From Lutibacter sp. (GTDB lineage: Bacteria > Bacteroidota > Bacteroidia > Flavobacteriales > Flavobacteriaceae): 7,930 nucleotides of DNA. Below are positions 1 to 7,538 of this stretch, piece after piece. Position numbers and translations under genes: made by a program. The stretch lies in NCBI GenBank assembly GCA_004195315.1, contig SDWL01000088.1, forward strand, positions 1-7,930, in the 5' to 3' direction. How positions within the stretch are numbered: the stretch's first letter is position 1; each line of letters starts with the position of its first letter. The notes beneath the pieces were generated by a model. The model did no database searches. It worked only from the letters and a program-made list of their open reading frames with translations, and was not told where the DNA came from.

Positions 1-19
1 AGATGTGTATAAGAGACAG
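1..19. other. Nextera/Tn5 mosaic-end adapter, not genomic
   Basis: The first 19 bases, AGATGTGTATAAGAGACAG, are identical to the Tn5 transposase mosaic end used in Nextera-type library preparation. They sit exactly at the window edge, so this is untrimmed adapter at a contig end and not a transposon in the genome. Genuine sequence starts at base 20. The adapter stays in frame with the following gene. A GTG at 5-7 therefore looks like a start codon and would produce the artificial N-terminus MYKRQ. Confidence 0.96.
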
Positions 20-817
20 GAAGAAACTCAAACATTAAATTTAAAATTTGAAACACCTTTTATTTTTAATACTGGTTTTAGTACTTCTGGAGATTTTTCT
101 ATTTTCAAGCAAGATTCAACATATGTAAACACAAAATCACAGCTAAAAATAAATTACAGTATTAATAAAAACAATTTTTTAAACGCAATACTTAGTAATG
201 AAAGTTCAAATTTAACATCATTGTCAAATTTACCATTTGAAATAAATGATTTTAAGAATACTTTTGTGGGCTTATCATACACTTACAAAATACTTTCTGA
301 ACAACAATTAGTTAACAAACCTAAATTTTTAGTAACTACCAAGTATTTAACAGGAAACCGAACATCAAATACTATTAAAAGTAATCAATCCAAAATTCAA
401 TTTTCTGCCGAATACACTTTTGAATTAAATAAACATCATTCCATTTATATAAAAAGTAACAATAAAACATTAAACGCATCCAATTTATTGCAAAATGAAT
501 TATTTAGAATTGGCGGAACAAATTCTATTAGAGGTTTTGACGAACAAAGTATTTTTACTTCAAAATACTCTGTAAACACTATTGAGTTCTACTACAAGAT
601 TAGCCAAGGAACACAATTATATACAATTACTGATATTGCATTCATTTTAGATGACTTTACAAATACAACAAAACAATTATACGGAATTGGGTTGGGATAT
701 TTTTTCAACACTAAAAGTCGAATTATCAACTTAAATTATGCTATTGGCAAAACAAATCAAAGCGCTATTAATTTAAATAATTCGAAATTTCACATTAAAA
801 TCACATACCTTTTTTAG
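20..817 (+). CDS. Omp85-family (BamA/TamA-like) outer-membrane barrel protein, 5'-truncated
   Basis: This is the C-terminal part, about 265 residues, of an outer-membrane beta-barrel protein. The N-terminus, where POTRA domains would be expected, lies beyond the contig end; the apparent GTG start at base 5 is adapter. Direct evidence is the segment FRIGGTNSIRGFDE, whose RGF (530-538) matches the conserved loop-6 motif of the Omp85 superfamily. Alternating polar/hydrophobic strands follow, and the chain ends KITYLF with the terminal aromatic residue typical of barrels recognised by the BAM machinery. The family inserts barrels into the outer membrane (BamA), works with TamB (TamA), or exports proteins. 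With the N-terminal half missing I cannot tell these apart. It ends 193 bases before the SusC gene, which has its own upstream region, so a shared operon is not evident. The family call is firm; the specific role is not. Confidence 0.82.
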   Translation, partial: EETQTLNLKFETPFIFNTGFSTSGDFSIFKQDSTYVNTKSQLKINYSINKNNFLNAILSNESSNLTSLSNLPFEINDFKNTFVGLSYTYKILSEQQLVNKPKFLVTTKYLTGNRTSNTIKSNQSKIQFSAEYTFELNKHHSIYIKSNNKTLNASNLLQNELFRIGGTNSIRGFDEQSIFTSKYSVNTIEFYYKISQGTQLYTITDIAFILDDFTNTTKQLYGIGLGYFFNTKSRIINLNYAIGKTNQSAINLNNSKFHIKITYLF

Positions 818-895
818 ATATAATCTAATTTTATACCCCTCATGCTAACTATTTGACATTTTAATATTTTGCGTTTTCCTCAACAATTTCCTCAT

Positions 896-956
896 TTAAC
901 ATTATAGATGATAATATATTTTAACATCTCTTAACACTTTAACACTATAAAGTTTG
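896..956 (+). promoter_or_regulatory. Candidate promoter/regulatory region of the susC-susD operon, with TTAAC repeats
   Basis: The 193-base gap before the SusC gene contains four TTAAC pentamers on the plus strand at 896-900, 921-925, 931-935 and 939-943; the last three are spaced 10 and 8 bases apart. They are followed by TATAAAGTTTG (946-956), an imperfect match (one base too long) to the Bacteroidota -7 element TAnnTTTG. No clear -33 TTG lies at the usual distance. A start just after 956 would leave a leader of roughly 50 bases before the ATG at 1011. The repeats are seen directly; promoter function is inferred from position and partial motif match. Confidence 0.35.
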
Positions 957-1010
957 TTTTATCAATATATTATTAAGATTTTTGGCACAATTAATTCAAA
1001 TAATTATATA

Positions 1011-4000
1011 ATGAAAACAAAGTTTAATGGTTTTTTAACGCTACTATTAGCGTTAACAGTGCAAATATCATTTGCGCAAGAAAAAACTGTTACGGGTACA
1101 GTGTCTGATGCAAGCGGACCCTTACCTGGAGTAACAGTTGTAATTAAAGGTACCAATGTAGGTACTCAGACAGATTTTGATGGTAATTATTCAGTTAAAG
1201 CATCAACTGGGTCAATTATTCAATTTAGTTTTATTGGTTTTACATCAATAGAAAAAACAGTTGGAACATCTAACAACATTAGTGTTGTAATGTTGGAAAG
1301 TGCTGAAGCCTTAGAAGAAGTTGTTGTAACAGCTTTAGGTATTTCAAAAGAGAAGAAATCTTTAGGATACTCAACCCAACAAGTAGGTGGTGATGAAGTA
1401 TCTACCGTAAAAGATGGAAACTTTGTAAACTCACTATCTGGTAAGGTATCTGGGGTACAAATCAAATCTAGTGGTACTATGGGTGGATCTACAGATGTAA
1501 TCATTCGTGGTAGTGGTTCATTAACAGGAAACAACCAAGCATTATTTGTTGTTGATGGTGTTCCAATGAACAACGAAAACTCAAACTCTACAGACCAACA
1601 AACAGGCAGAGGTGGGTACGATTACGGAAATGCTGCTGCAGATATCAATCCTGATGATATTGAATCTATTAACATCTTAAAAGGTGGTGCTGCTTCAGTA
1701 TTATATGGATCTAGTGCTGCAAATGGTGTAATTCTTATTACTACAAAAAAAGGTAAAGCAAGAGACAAAGGACTTGGTGTAACAATCAATTCATCTGTAT
1801 CTTTGGGAACAATTGATGAAAGCACATATGCTTCTTACCAAAAAGATTATGGAGCAGGATATGGTGCTTACTATGGTAGTACTGGTTACTTTGAAGATGT
1901 TGATATGAATGGAGATGGAATTCTTGATTTAGTTACTCCATCAACTGAAGATGCTTCTTTTGGAGCTGCTTTTGATCCTAATTTACTTGTTTATCAATGG
2001 GATTCTTTTTACCCACAATTAGATACTTTTGGACAACCTTCACCTTGGCTGGCTGCTGAAAATGACCCATTAACTTTCTTTGAAACTTCTGTTACATTAA
2101 TCAATAATGTTTCATTTGATGGTGCTACAGATAAAAGCAATTACAAGTTCGGATATACAAATTTTGATCAAACAGGTATTTTACCAAACAGTTCAATTAA
2201 AAAGAACATTCTTGATTTTGGAGGTTCTTTCGATTTAAGTGATAAATTTACTATTTCTTCAAAAATAACTTACTCTAATATAAGAGGTAAAGGTCGTTAT
2301 GGTACAGGTTATGATTCTAAAAATCCTAACCAAGCATTTAAACAATGGTTCCAAACTAACGTAGATATTCAAGATCAAAAAGATGCTTACTTTTTAACAG
2401 GTGAAAATATTACTTGGAATACAAAAAGTGCAACTAACTTAGTTCCACAATATATGGACAACCCATATTGGACTCGTTATGAAAACTTCCAAAATGATGA
2501 AAGAAATCGTATTGTTGGTCATGTATCTTTCACCTATGAATTAACAGATTGGTTAAGTGTTATGGCTAGAGGTACTGTTGATAATTATAGTGAGATTCAA
2601 GAAGAAAGAATAGCTGTTGGTAGTATTGATGTTTCAGAATATAGCAAAAGACTTTCTAACTTTAACAACAACAACTATGACTTATATTTTAACTTTGATA
2701 AAAAATTCTTAGATGATAAATTAAATGTAAGAGGTCTTGTTGGGACAAATATTACAAGAACATCACAAAATATAACATCTGCTGCAACAACAGGAGGTTT
2801 AGTTGTTCCTGGATTATATGCATTAAGTAACAGTAAAGAACTTTCAAATGCACCTTATGAATATTTAGCTGAATATGGAAGAAATTCATTCTTTGGTAAC
2901 GTAAGTTTAGGATATGATAATTTCCTTTACTTAGAAGGTTCATACAGAAATGAAAAAGCATCTACTTTACCAAGTGCTGATAATACATTTGGTTATTATT
3001 CTCTTTCTTCAAGTTTTATTTTCTCTAACTTTATTGAATCAGATATACTTACATTTGGTAAATTAAGAGTTGGTTATGCTGAAACAGGTAATGCTGCAGA
3101 CGCACTTAGAATTTATGATACATTTTCTTCTACTGGAAACATGGCAGGAAATCCATTATATTCTTTACCAGGTAGCAAAAACAATGCAAACTTAAAAGAT
3201 GAGTCTACTAAAGAAGCTGAAATTGGTTTAGAAATGAAATTTGCTAACAATAGATTAGGGTTTGATTTTTCTGCCTACGATAAAAAATCTGTAGACCAAA
3301 TTATGTCTGTTTCTGTTTCAACAGCAACTGGATACAACTCCAAATTTGTAAATGCTGGTGAAATCTCTAACAAAGGGGTTGAATTAAGTTTATTTGCAAA
3401 CCCTGTTAAAATGAATGATTTTAACTGGAATTTAAATATTAACTGGAGTAAAAATACGAATGAAGTTGTTTCCTTATATGGTGATATAGATCAATTACAA
3501 TTAGCTAGCGTACAAGGTGGAGTTTCTATTAATGCTACAGTAGGTCAACCATACGGATCTATTGTTGGTTATAACTATGTATATAATGATAATGGAGAGA
3601 AACTTATTGGAGATAATGGCCACTATTTAAAATCTTCTTCTAAAGAAGTGATTGGAAATGTAAATCCAGATTGGATTGGTGGTATTAACAACTCATTTAA
3701 CTATAAAAACTTTAACTTAAGTTTCTTAATTGATATTAAAAAAGGTGGTGATGTATTCTCATTAGATACTTGGTATGGTTATGCTACAGGTATTTATGAA
3801 AACACTTCATTTATTAATGACTTAGGAAATCCTGTAAGAAATACTTTAGCAAATGGTGGTGGAATTGTTTTAGATGGTGTAACAGCAGATGGTTCTACAA
3901 ACTCAACAAGAGTTAGAGCTGATTATTATGCAAACCCTTGGGGTTACAAACATGCACCTAATGCTGAACATACTTATGATGCTAGTTATGTAAAACTTAG

Positions 4001-4223
4001 AGAAGTTTCTTTATCTTATAATTTCCCTAAAGAAATACTTGATAAATTAGACGTTACTAACTTAACTTTAACTGCTACAGGTAAAAACTTGTGGATAATA
4101 GACAAAAATACTCCTTATGCAGATCCAGAAGCAGGATTAAGCTCTGGAAATGTTCAAGGATATCAATCAGGTGCATACCCAGCTGTTAAAGAATTTGGTG
4201 TAAACCTTAAAGTTCAATTTTAA
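1011..4223 (+). CDS. SusC/RagA-family TonB-linked outer-membrane transporter
   Basis: This 1070-residue protein is a TonB-dependent pore that imports a bound nutrient across the outer membrane together with its SusD lid. Residues 1-22 form a signal peptide with probable cleavage after SFA. Residues 26-95 are a carboxypeptidase-regulatory-like beta-sandwich (GTVSD, PLPGVTV, DFDGNYSV). A TonB-box-like EEVVVTALG lies at 102-110. The plug spans about 131-249, with VDGVPM at 181-186 and LKGGAASVLYGSSAANGV at 223-240. The rest is the 22-strand barrel, ending ASYVKLREVSLSYNFP, then GKNLWI and a terminal phenylalanine (KVQF), as is usual for the family. Length is normal. I chose the ATG at 1011 because it is followed directly by a classic signal peptide. 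An in-frame TTG at 954 would add 19 residues in front of it. The SusD partner starts 12 bases after the stop. The substrate cannot be read from this sequence. Confidence 0.96.
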   Translation: MKTKFNGFLTLLLALTVQISFAQEKTVTGTVSDASGPLPGVTVVIKGTNVGTQTDFDGNYSVKASTGSIIQFSFIGFTSIEKTVGTSNNISVVMLESAEALEEVVVTALGISKEKKSLGYSTQQVGGDEVSTVKDGNFVNSLSGKVSGVQIKSSGTMGGSTDVIIRGSGSLTGNNQALFVVDGVPMNNENSNSTDQQTGRGGYDYGNAAADINPDDIESINILKGGAASVLYGSSAANGVILITTKKGKARDKGLGVTINSSVSLGTIDESTYASYQKDYGAGYGAYYGSTGYFEDVDMNGDGILDLVTPSTEDASFGAAFDPNLLVYQWDSFYPQLDTFGQPSPWLAAENDPLTFFETSVTLINNVSFDGATDKSNYKFGYTNFDQTGILPNSSIKKNILDFGGSFDLSDKFTISSKITYSNIRGKGRYGTGYDSKNPNQAFKQWFQTNVDIQDQKDAYFLTGENITWNTKSATNLVPQYMDNPYWTRYENFQNDERNRIVGHVSFTYELTDWLSVMARGTVDNYSEIQEERIAVGSIDVSEYSKRLSNFNNNNYDLYFNFDKKFLDDKLNVRGLVGTNITRTSQNITSAATTGGLVVPGLYALSNSKELSNAPYEYLAEYGRNSFFGNVSLGYDNFLYLEGSYRNEKASTLPSADNTFGYYSLSSSFIFSNFIESDILTFGKLRVGYAETGNAADALRIYDTFSSTGNMAGNPLYSLPGSKNNANLKDESTKEAEIGLEMKFANNRLGFDFSAYDKKSVDQIMSVSVSTATGYNSKFVNAGEISNKGVELSLFANPVKMNDFNWNLNINWSKNTNEVVSLYGDIDQLQLASVQGGVSINATVGQPYGSIVGYNYVYNDNGEKLIGDNGHYLKSSSKEVIGNVNPDWIGGINNSFNYKNFNLSFLIDIKKGGDVFSLDTWYGYATGIYENTSFINDLGNPVRNTLANGGGIVLDGVTADGSTNSTRVRADYYANPWGYKHAPNAEHTYDASYVKLREVSLSYNFPKEILDKLDVTNLTLTATGKNLWIIDKNTPYADPEAGLSSGNVQGYQSGAYPAVKEFGVNLKVQF

Positions 4224-4235
4224 TAAAATAAGATA

Positions 4236-5654
4236 ATGAAAAAATTTATAATAATAGCTTTTATCATATTAGGAGCCATTTCATGTACTAATGATTTTAG
4301 TAATTGGAATGCTGACCCTAAAAAAGCGACAGAAGTTCCTGCGAGTACTTTATTTAGTAACGCAGAGAGAAACTTAGTGAGAACTATGAAGAACCAAAAT
4401 GTGAATATTAACATATTCAATTTTATGGCACAATATTGGACTGCCACTACTTATCCTGATGAAGCAAATTACGATTTAGGAACTCGTGACGTACCTGGAA
4501 ATTATTGGGATGCAATTTATAGAGATGTTTTAATAGATTTAAAAGAAGCTACTTCTATTTTAAATGCAGAAAAAGAAGGAATGTCTGCAAATTTACTTCC
4601 TATAAATGTAAATCAACTTGCTCTTGTATCTATCTTGGAAGTTTATTCATATCATGTATTGGTTGATGTATTTGGTGATATACCATTTACTGAAGCATTA
4701 GACATAGATAACCCATCTCCAGCATATGATAACGATACAGATATTTATGCTTCATTATTCACAAAATTAGATGCAGCTATAAATGATTTAAACACAAATG
4801 AAGGTTCTTTTGGAAGTGCTGATTTTATATATGACGGTGATGTTTCTTCTTGGAAAAAATTCGCAAATTCATTAAAATTAAGAATGGCTTTAAGAACAAA
4901 AGACGGTAGCAAAATTTCTGCTGCAATTGCAAGTGGTGTTTTTGAATCAAATGCTGATAATGCAGCTTTCCAATTCTTAGCTTCAGATCCTTATGCAAAC
5001 CCATTATGGGAAAATTTAGTACAAAGTGGTCGTTCCGATCTTTTAGTTTCTGATACATTTGTTGATGTTATCACTACATTAAACGATCCAAGAACTCCAG
5101 TATATATGGGTGATAATAAAGATCCTTATGTAGGTGGACCTTATGGAGCTAATAATTCATTTGCAGCTTTCACACACTTAGGAGATGTTTTTCACGAACC
5201 AGATTATGAAGGAGTTATATTAGATTATGCAGAAGTAAAATTCTTATTAGCTGAAGCTGCTGCAAGAAATTTAGGTGGAGTAACAAGTGCTGAAACTCAT
5301 TACAATGAAGCTATAACTGCTTCTATTGAATATTGGGTACCTGGAGGTGATGCTACAACATATTTAGCACAATCATCAGTATCATACAATTCAGGAAATT
5401 GGGAACAATCAATTGGTATGCAAAAGTGGATTGCGTTATATTCTAGAGGTTTTGAAGGATGGTCATCTTGGAGAGTATTTGGTTACCCAATGTTAACTGC
5501 ACCTACAACTGCACATTCAAGTGCTGAAGGACTTGTACCAGTTAGATATACATATCCTGCTGATGAATCTCAACGTAACGGAGATAGCTACGATGCAGCA
5601 AGCTCTGCTATTGGTGGAGACAAGTTTACCACTAGAGTATTCTGGAACCAATAA
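4236..5654 (+). CDS. SusD/RagB-family nutrient-binding outer-membrane lipoprotein (SusD-like_2 type)
   Basis: This 472-residue surface lipoprotein is the lid that binds the nutrient and passes it into the SusC pore. A lipoprotein signal runs to Cys17 in the lipobox GAISC, followed by TND. Family hallmarks in order are: NWNADPKKATEVPASTLF near residue 24, typical of the SusD-like_2 branch; FGDIPFTEA at 146-154; WKKFANSLKLRMALR at 206-220; YAEVKFLLAEAAAR at 331-344; and WRVFGYP at 412-418. The chain ends FWNQ. Length is usual and no frame damage is visible. It is co-oriented with the SusC gene 12 bases upstream and the next lipoprotein gene 20 bases downstream, so a single transcript is likely. 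The leader before the ATG is A-rich without a Shine-Dalgarno sequence, normal for Bacteroidota. A degraded copy of residues about 281-442 lies at 7011-7490. The ligand may be a glycan or a peptide; nothing here decides it. Confidence 0.95.
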   Translation: MKKFIIIAFIILGAISCTNDFSNWNADPKKATEVPASTLFSNAERNLVRTMKNQNVNINIFNFMAQYWTATTYPDEANYDLGTRDVPGNYWDAIYRDVLIDLKEATSILNAEKEGMSANLLPINVNQLALVSILEVYSYHVLVDVFGDIPFTEALDIDNPSPAYDNDTDIYASLFTKLDAAINDLNTNEGSFGSADFIYDGDVSSWKKFANSLKLRMALRTKDGSKISAAIASGVFESNADNAAFQFLASDPYANPLWENLVQSGRSDLLVSDTFVDVITTLNDPRTPVYMGDNKDPYVGGPYGANNSFAAFTHLGDVFHEPDYEGVILDYAEVKFLLAEAAARNLGGVTSAETHYNEAITASIEYWVPGGDATTYLAQSSVSYNSGNWEQSIGMQKWIALYSRGFEGWSSWRVFGYPMLTAPTTAHSSAEGLVPVRYTYPADESQRNGDSYDAASSAIGGDKFTTRVFWNQ

Positions 5655-5674
5655 TTAATTTTAAAAAATATAAA

Positions 5675-6805
5675 ATGAAAAATAATTTTAAATTTTTATT
5701 ACTAGCATTATTAGTAATGATATTACATTCATGTGACTCAGAAGACTATTCTTTTGATTATACTGATATTGAAGCTAACGTTGTATTATCAGATTCTAAA
5801 ATTAGTGTTTTTGACACTAATGAAGATTTGAACCTAAGTCTAATTACGGCGAACGGGATAACAATTGATAAACTGGAAATTTTTAAAGATAATAGTAAAA
5901 TTTCTGATGCTCTAATTAATGGAACATCTGCTACATTTAATACCTCTTCTTTAGGTGATTTTCTTTTCGGAGATGATCTTGATGAACCAACTGGTTCATT
6001 TAGTCTTTCTTCTTTAGCAACTATTTCTAATGGAAAAACCACAAATTCAAATTTTTCTGTAAAAGTTTCAAAAGCTATTACTTTAGATGAAGAAGTGGCA
6101 ACAGTTAAATACGGTGATACGACCTCTCAACAAGTAATCTTTGAAACTTTTACTAAATACGCAGCTATTGATGAAGTAATTCTCCAATGGAAAAATAAAA
6201 AAGCTGGTGTATATGCAGAAGATACAGATTATACTTTTGACATTGAAGAAGACTATATTGATCTAAACGATTTAGATTATAAAACTAAATATAATCTTAT
6301 TGTAGGTGATACCCTTTACTATAAATTTATAGCAAAAAGTGGAGTTCTTATTGATGAAATTGAAACAAGCATAGTTTTTGTTGCTCAAGAAATGGGGAGC
6401 TCATCTTCTGCTAGTTTATCTAATTCTAATTCTGAGTTTAATTTATCAACTCTAGAATACGCTGAAGGTGAAATTCAATTTATAGCATCAAATGGTTTTG
6501 AAGCCGTTTCTGGTATTTCAATAGACTTTGTTAAAATTGCTGTTCCAGTTGAAATGACTCCTGAAGAATATTTTACAGCAGGAGATTTAATTAACGCAAG
6601 AACAGCTTACGATAGCGGGACTAAAATTACCAGTGCAACAAACCTTGTTATTGATGATATTTTTGTATATAAAGTTGAAAGATTAGATGAAGATGATAAT
6701 ACTGTTATTTCTTACGGATTGATTCAAATAGGAGATGTTACTTTAGTTAACGGTACTGAAGAAACAGTTAACTTCTCATTTAAAGAAGGTCAAATTATAG
6801 AATAA
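5675..6805 (+). CDS. Acidic outer-membrane lipoprotein of unknown function, third gene of the susCD operon
   Basis: I do not recognise a named family for this 376-residue protein. A lipoprotein signal peptide ends at Cys20 (ILHSC) and is followed by DSED. An acidic stretch directly after the cysteine is the known export signal that sends Bacteroidota lipoproteins to the cell surface. The mature chain is rich in Asp, Glu, Ser, Thr and Asn, with short alternating beta-type segments and no transmembrane helix or catalytic motif that I can see. It looks like about three beta-sandwich modules: roughly 25-125, 130-235 and 245-376, the last two separated by a serine/asparagine-rich linker near 241-256 (GSSSSASLSNSNSE). 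Its place 20 bases after the SusD gene and before a terminator is the position of SusE/SusF-like or other surface ligand-binding proteins. An accessory binding role is therefore reasonable, but this is inferred from context and not from homology. Confidence 0.88.
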   Translation: MKNNFKFLLLALLVMILHSCDSEDYSFDYTDIEANVVLSDSKISVFDTNEDLNLSLITANGITIDKLEIFKDNSKISDALINGTSATFNTSSLGDFLFGDDLDEPTGSFSLSSLATISNGKTTNSNFSVKVSKAITLDEEVATVKYGDTTSQQVIFETFTKYAAIDEVILQWKNKKAGVYAEDTDYTFDIEEDYIDLNDLDYKTKYNLIVGDTLYYKFIAKSGVLIDEIETSIVFVAQEMGSSSSASLSNSNSEFNLSTLEYAEGEIQFIASNGFEAVSGISIDFVKIAVPVEMTPEEYFTAGDLINARTAYDSGTKITSATNLVIDDIFVYKVERLDEDDNTVISYGLIQIGDVTLVNGTEETVNFSFKEGQIIE

Positions 6806-6834
6806 TAAGTAATACAAATTATTTTAATTTCTTA

Positions 6835-6880
6835 AAAAAGAGATTGTCTTATTCATTTAGGGCAATCTCTTTTTATTTTA
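6835..6880 (+). terminator. Rho-independent terminator of the susCD-lipoprotein operon
   Basis: The arms 6835-6848 (AAAAAGAGATTGTC) and 6861-6874 (GGCAATCTCTTTTT) pair over 14 positions with one G-T wobble, around a 12-base loop. The downstream arm runs into a T-rich tail (TTTTTATTTTA). It begins 29 bases after the stop of the third lipoprotein gene. The A-rich left arm could also work on the opposite strand, so the hairpin may be bidirectional. Confidence 0.9.
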
Positions 6881-7010
6881 GAGAATTACGGAAAAATATA
6901 TGATTTAAAAAATTTACTAAAAGAAAAGTTATAACTACTCTCTTACCATCTGCTCAACTACAAACTTTTCAAAATAAGTTATTAGAACTTCAATTGAAAA
7001 TATTATTAGT
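6881..7010. other. Gene-free stretch between terminator and susD-like remnant
   Basis: There is no open frame of useful length and no RNA gene or recognisable motif here. The last part probably still belongs to the decayed susD copy. Read in the frame of TLNNQRT (7011 onward), 6978-7010 gives VIRTSIENIIS, which lines up conservatively with VSDTFVDVIT of the intact SusD protein after a stop codon at 6975. A shared TACAAA at 6959-6964 sits at nearly the matching offset. Further left the resemblance is too weak to claim. Confidence 0.4.
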
Positions 7011-7490
7011 ACATTAAACAATCAAAGAACTACAGTTTAAAGATTACAATGAAGATTCTTATGTTAGTGAGATCTTATGAAGCTTAAAATTCTTTTGTCG
7101 CTTTCAAAAACTTAAAAGCTATTTCATGAATCAGATTATGAAGGAGTTTTTTAGATTACGCCGAAGTAAAATTCTTATTAGCTGTAGATACTGCAAAAAA
7201 TTTAGAAGGAGTAACAAAGGTTGAAACTCATTACAATGAAACTGTAACTGCTTCCAGAACATATTGGATAATTGGAGATGATGCTACAACATATTTAGCT
7301 CAATCTGCTGTAACATACAATACAAGAAATTGGGAACAACCAATTTGTATGCAAAAGTATATTGCTTTATATTCTAGAGGTTTTGTGAGATGGTTTTCTT
7401 GGAGAGTATTTGGTTATCCTAGTTTAGTTGCTCCATAACTGCACATTCAAGCGCCGAAGGTTTAGTACCTTTTAGGTTTACATACCCTGC
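7011..7490 (+). pseudogene. Degraded C-terminal fragment of a susD-like gene
   Basis: This stretch aligns along its whole length with 5076-5560 of the intact SusD gene, corresponding to SusD residues about 281-442. By eye the best ungapped block (about 280 bases from 7154) differs at about 46 positions, roughly 84% identity. The encoded residues there are about 73% identical. Family motifs survive: DYAEVKFLLA, THYNE, DATTYLAQS, NWEQ, ALYSRGF and SWRVFGYP. Relative to the intact gene there is a 2-base deletion near 7040, a 1-base deletion near 7115, another near 7148 and another near 7436. The last of these creates a TAA at 7436-7438. There is no start codon or leader, so it cannot make a SusD protein. 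Similarity ends sharply at 7490, where the insertion sequence begins. It could be a partial duplication of the neighbouring gene or the relic of a paralogous susCD locus. The divergence favours an old event or a paralog. Confidence 0.9.
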
Positions 7491-7538
7491 ATGTATTATA
7501 CTGATATAGGTTGACCTTTTTTTTGATTGATTAATCCC

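Noticed and set aside
815..827. Small palindrome TAGAT-ATA-ATCTA after the barrel gene as a terminator
   Set aside because: The stem is only 5 AT-rich pairs with a 3-base loop and no T-run; such palindromes are expected by chance in AT-rich DNA.
861..871. TTAATATTTTG as a -7 promoter element
   Set aside because: The spacing between TA and TTTG does not fit TAnnTTTG, and the nearby TTG at 853 is too close to act as a -33 element.
954..1010. Upstream TTG start at 954 for the SusC protein
   Set aside because: It would put 19 hydrophobic/polar residues in front of a perfect signal peptide that begins at the ATG at 1011, and it overlaps the putative promoter.
1220..1573. Minus-strand open frame of 117 codons, and similar ones at 1622-1825, 2752-2961, 4220-4447, 4825-5058 and 5758-6042
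   Set aside because: All lie opposite strongly supported genes, have composition typical of antisense shadows and show no recognisable domain or separate signals.
6881..7010. A small RNA, riboswitch or attachment site downstream of the terminator
   Set aside because: No conserved core, paired structure or direct repeat could be seen; the right part is better explained as decayed susD-like sequence.
7126..7223. Short plus-strand frame starting ATG at 7126 (MNQIMKEFF...)
   Set aside because: It is an out-of-frame reading of the susD-like remnant; the in-phase similarity to SusD explains the DNA.
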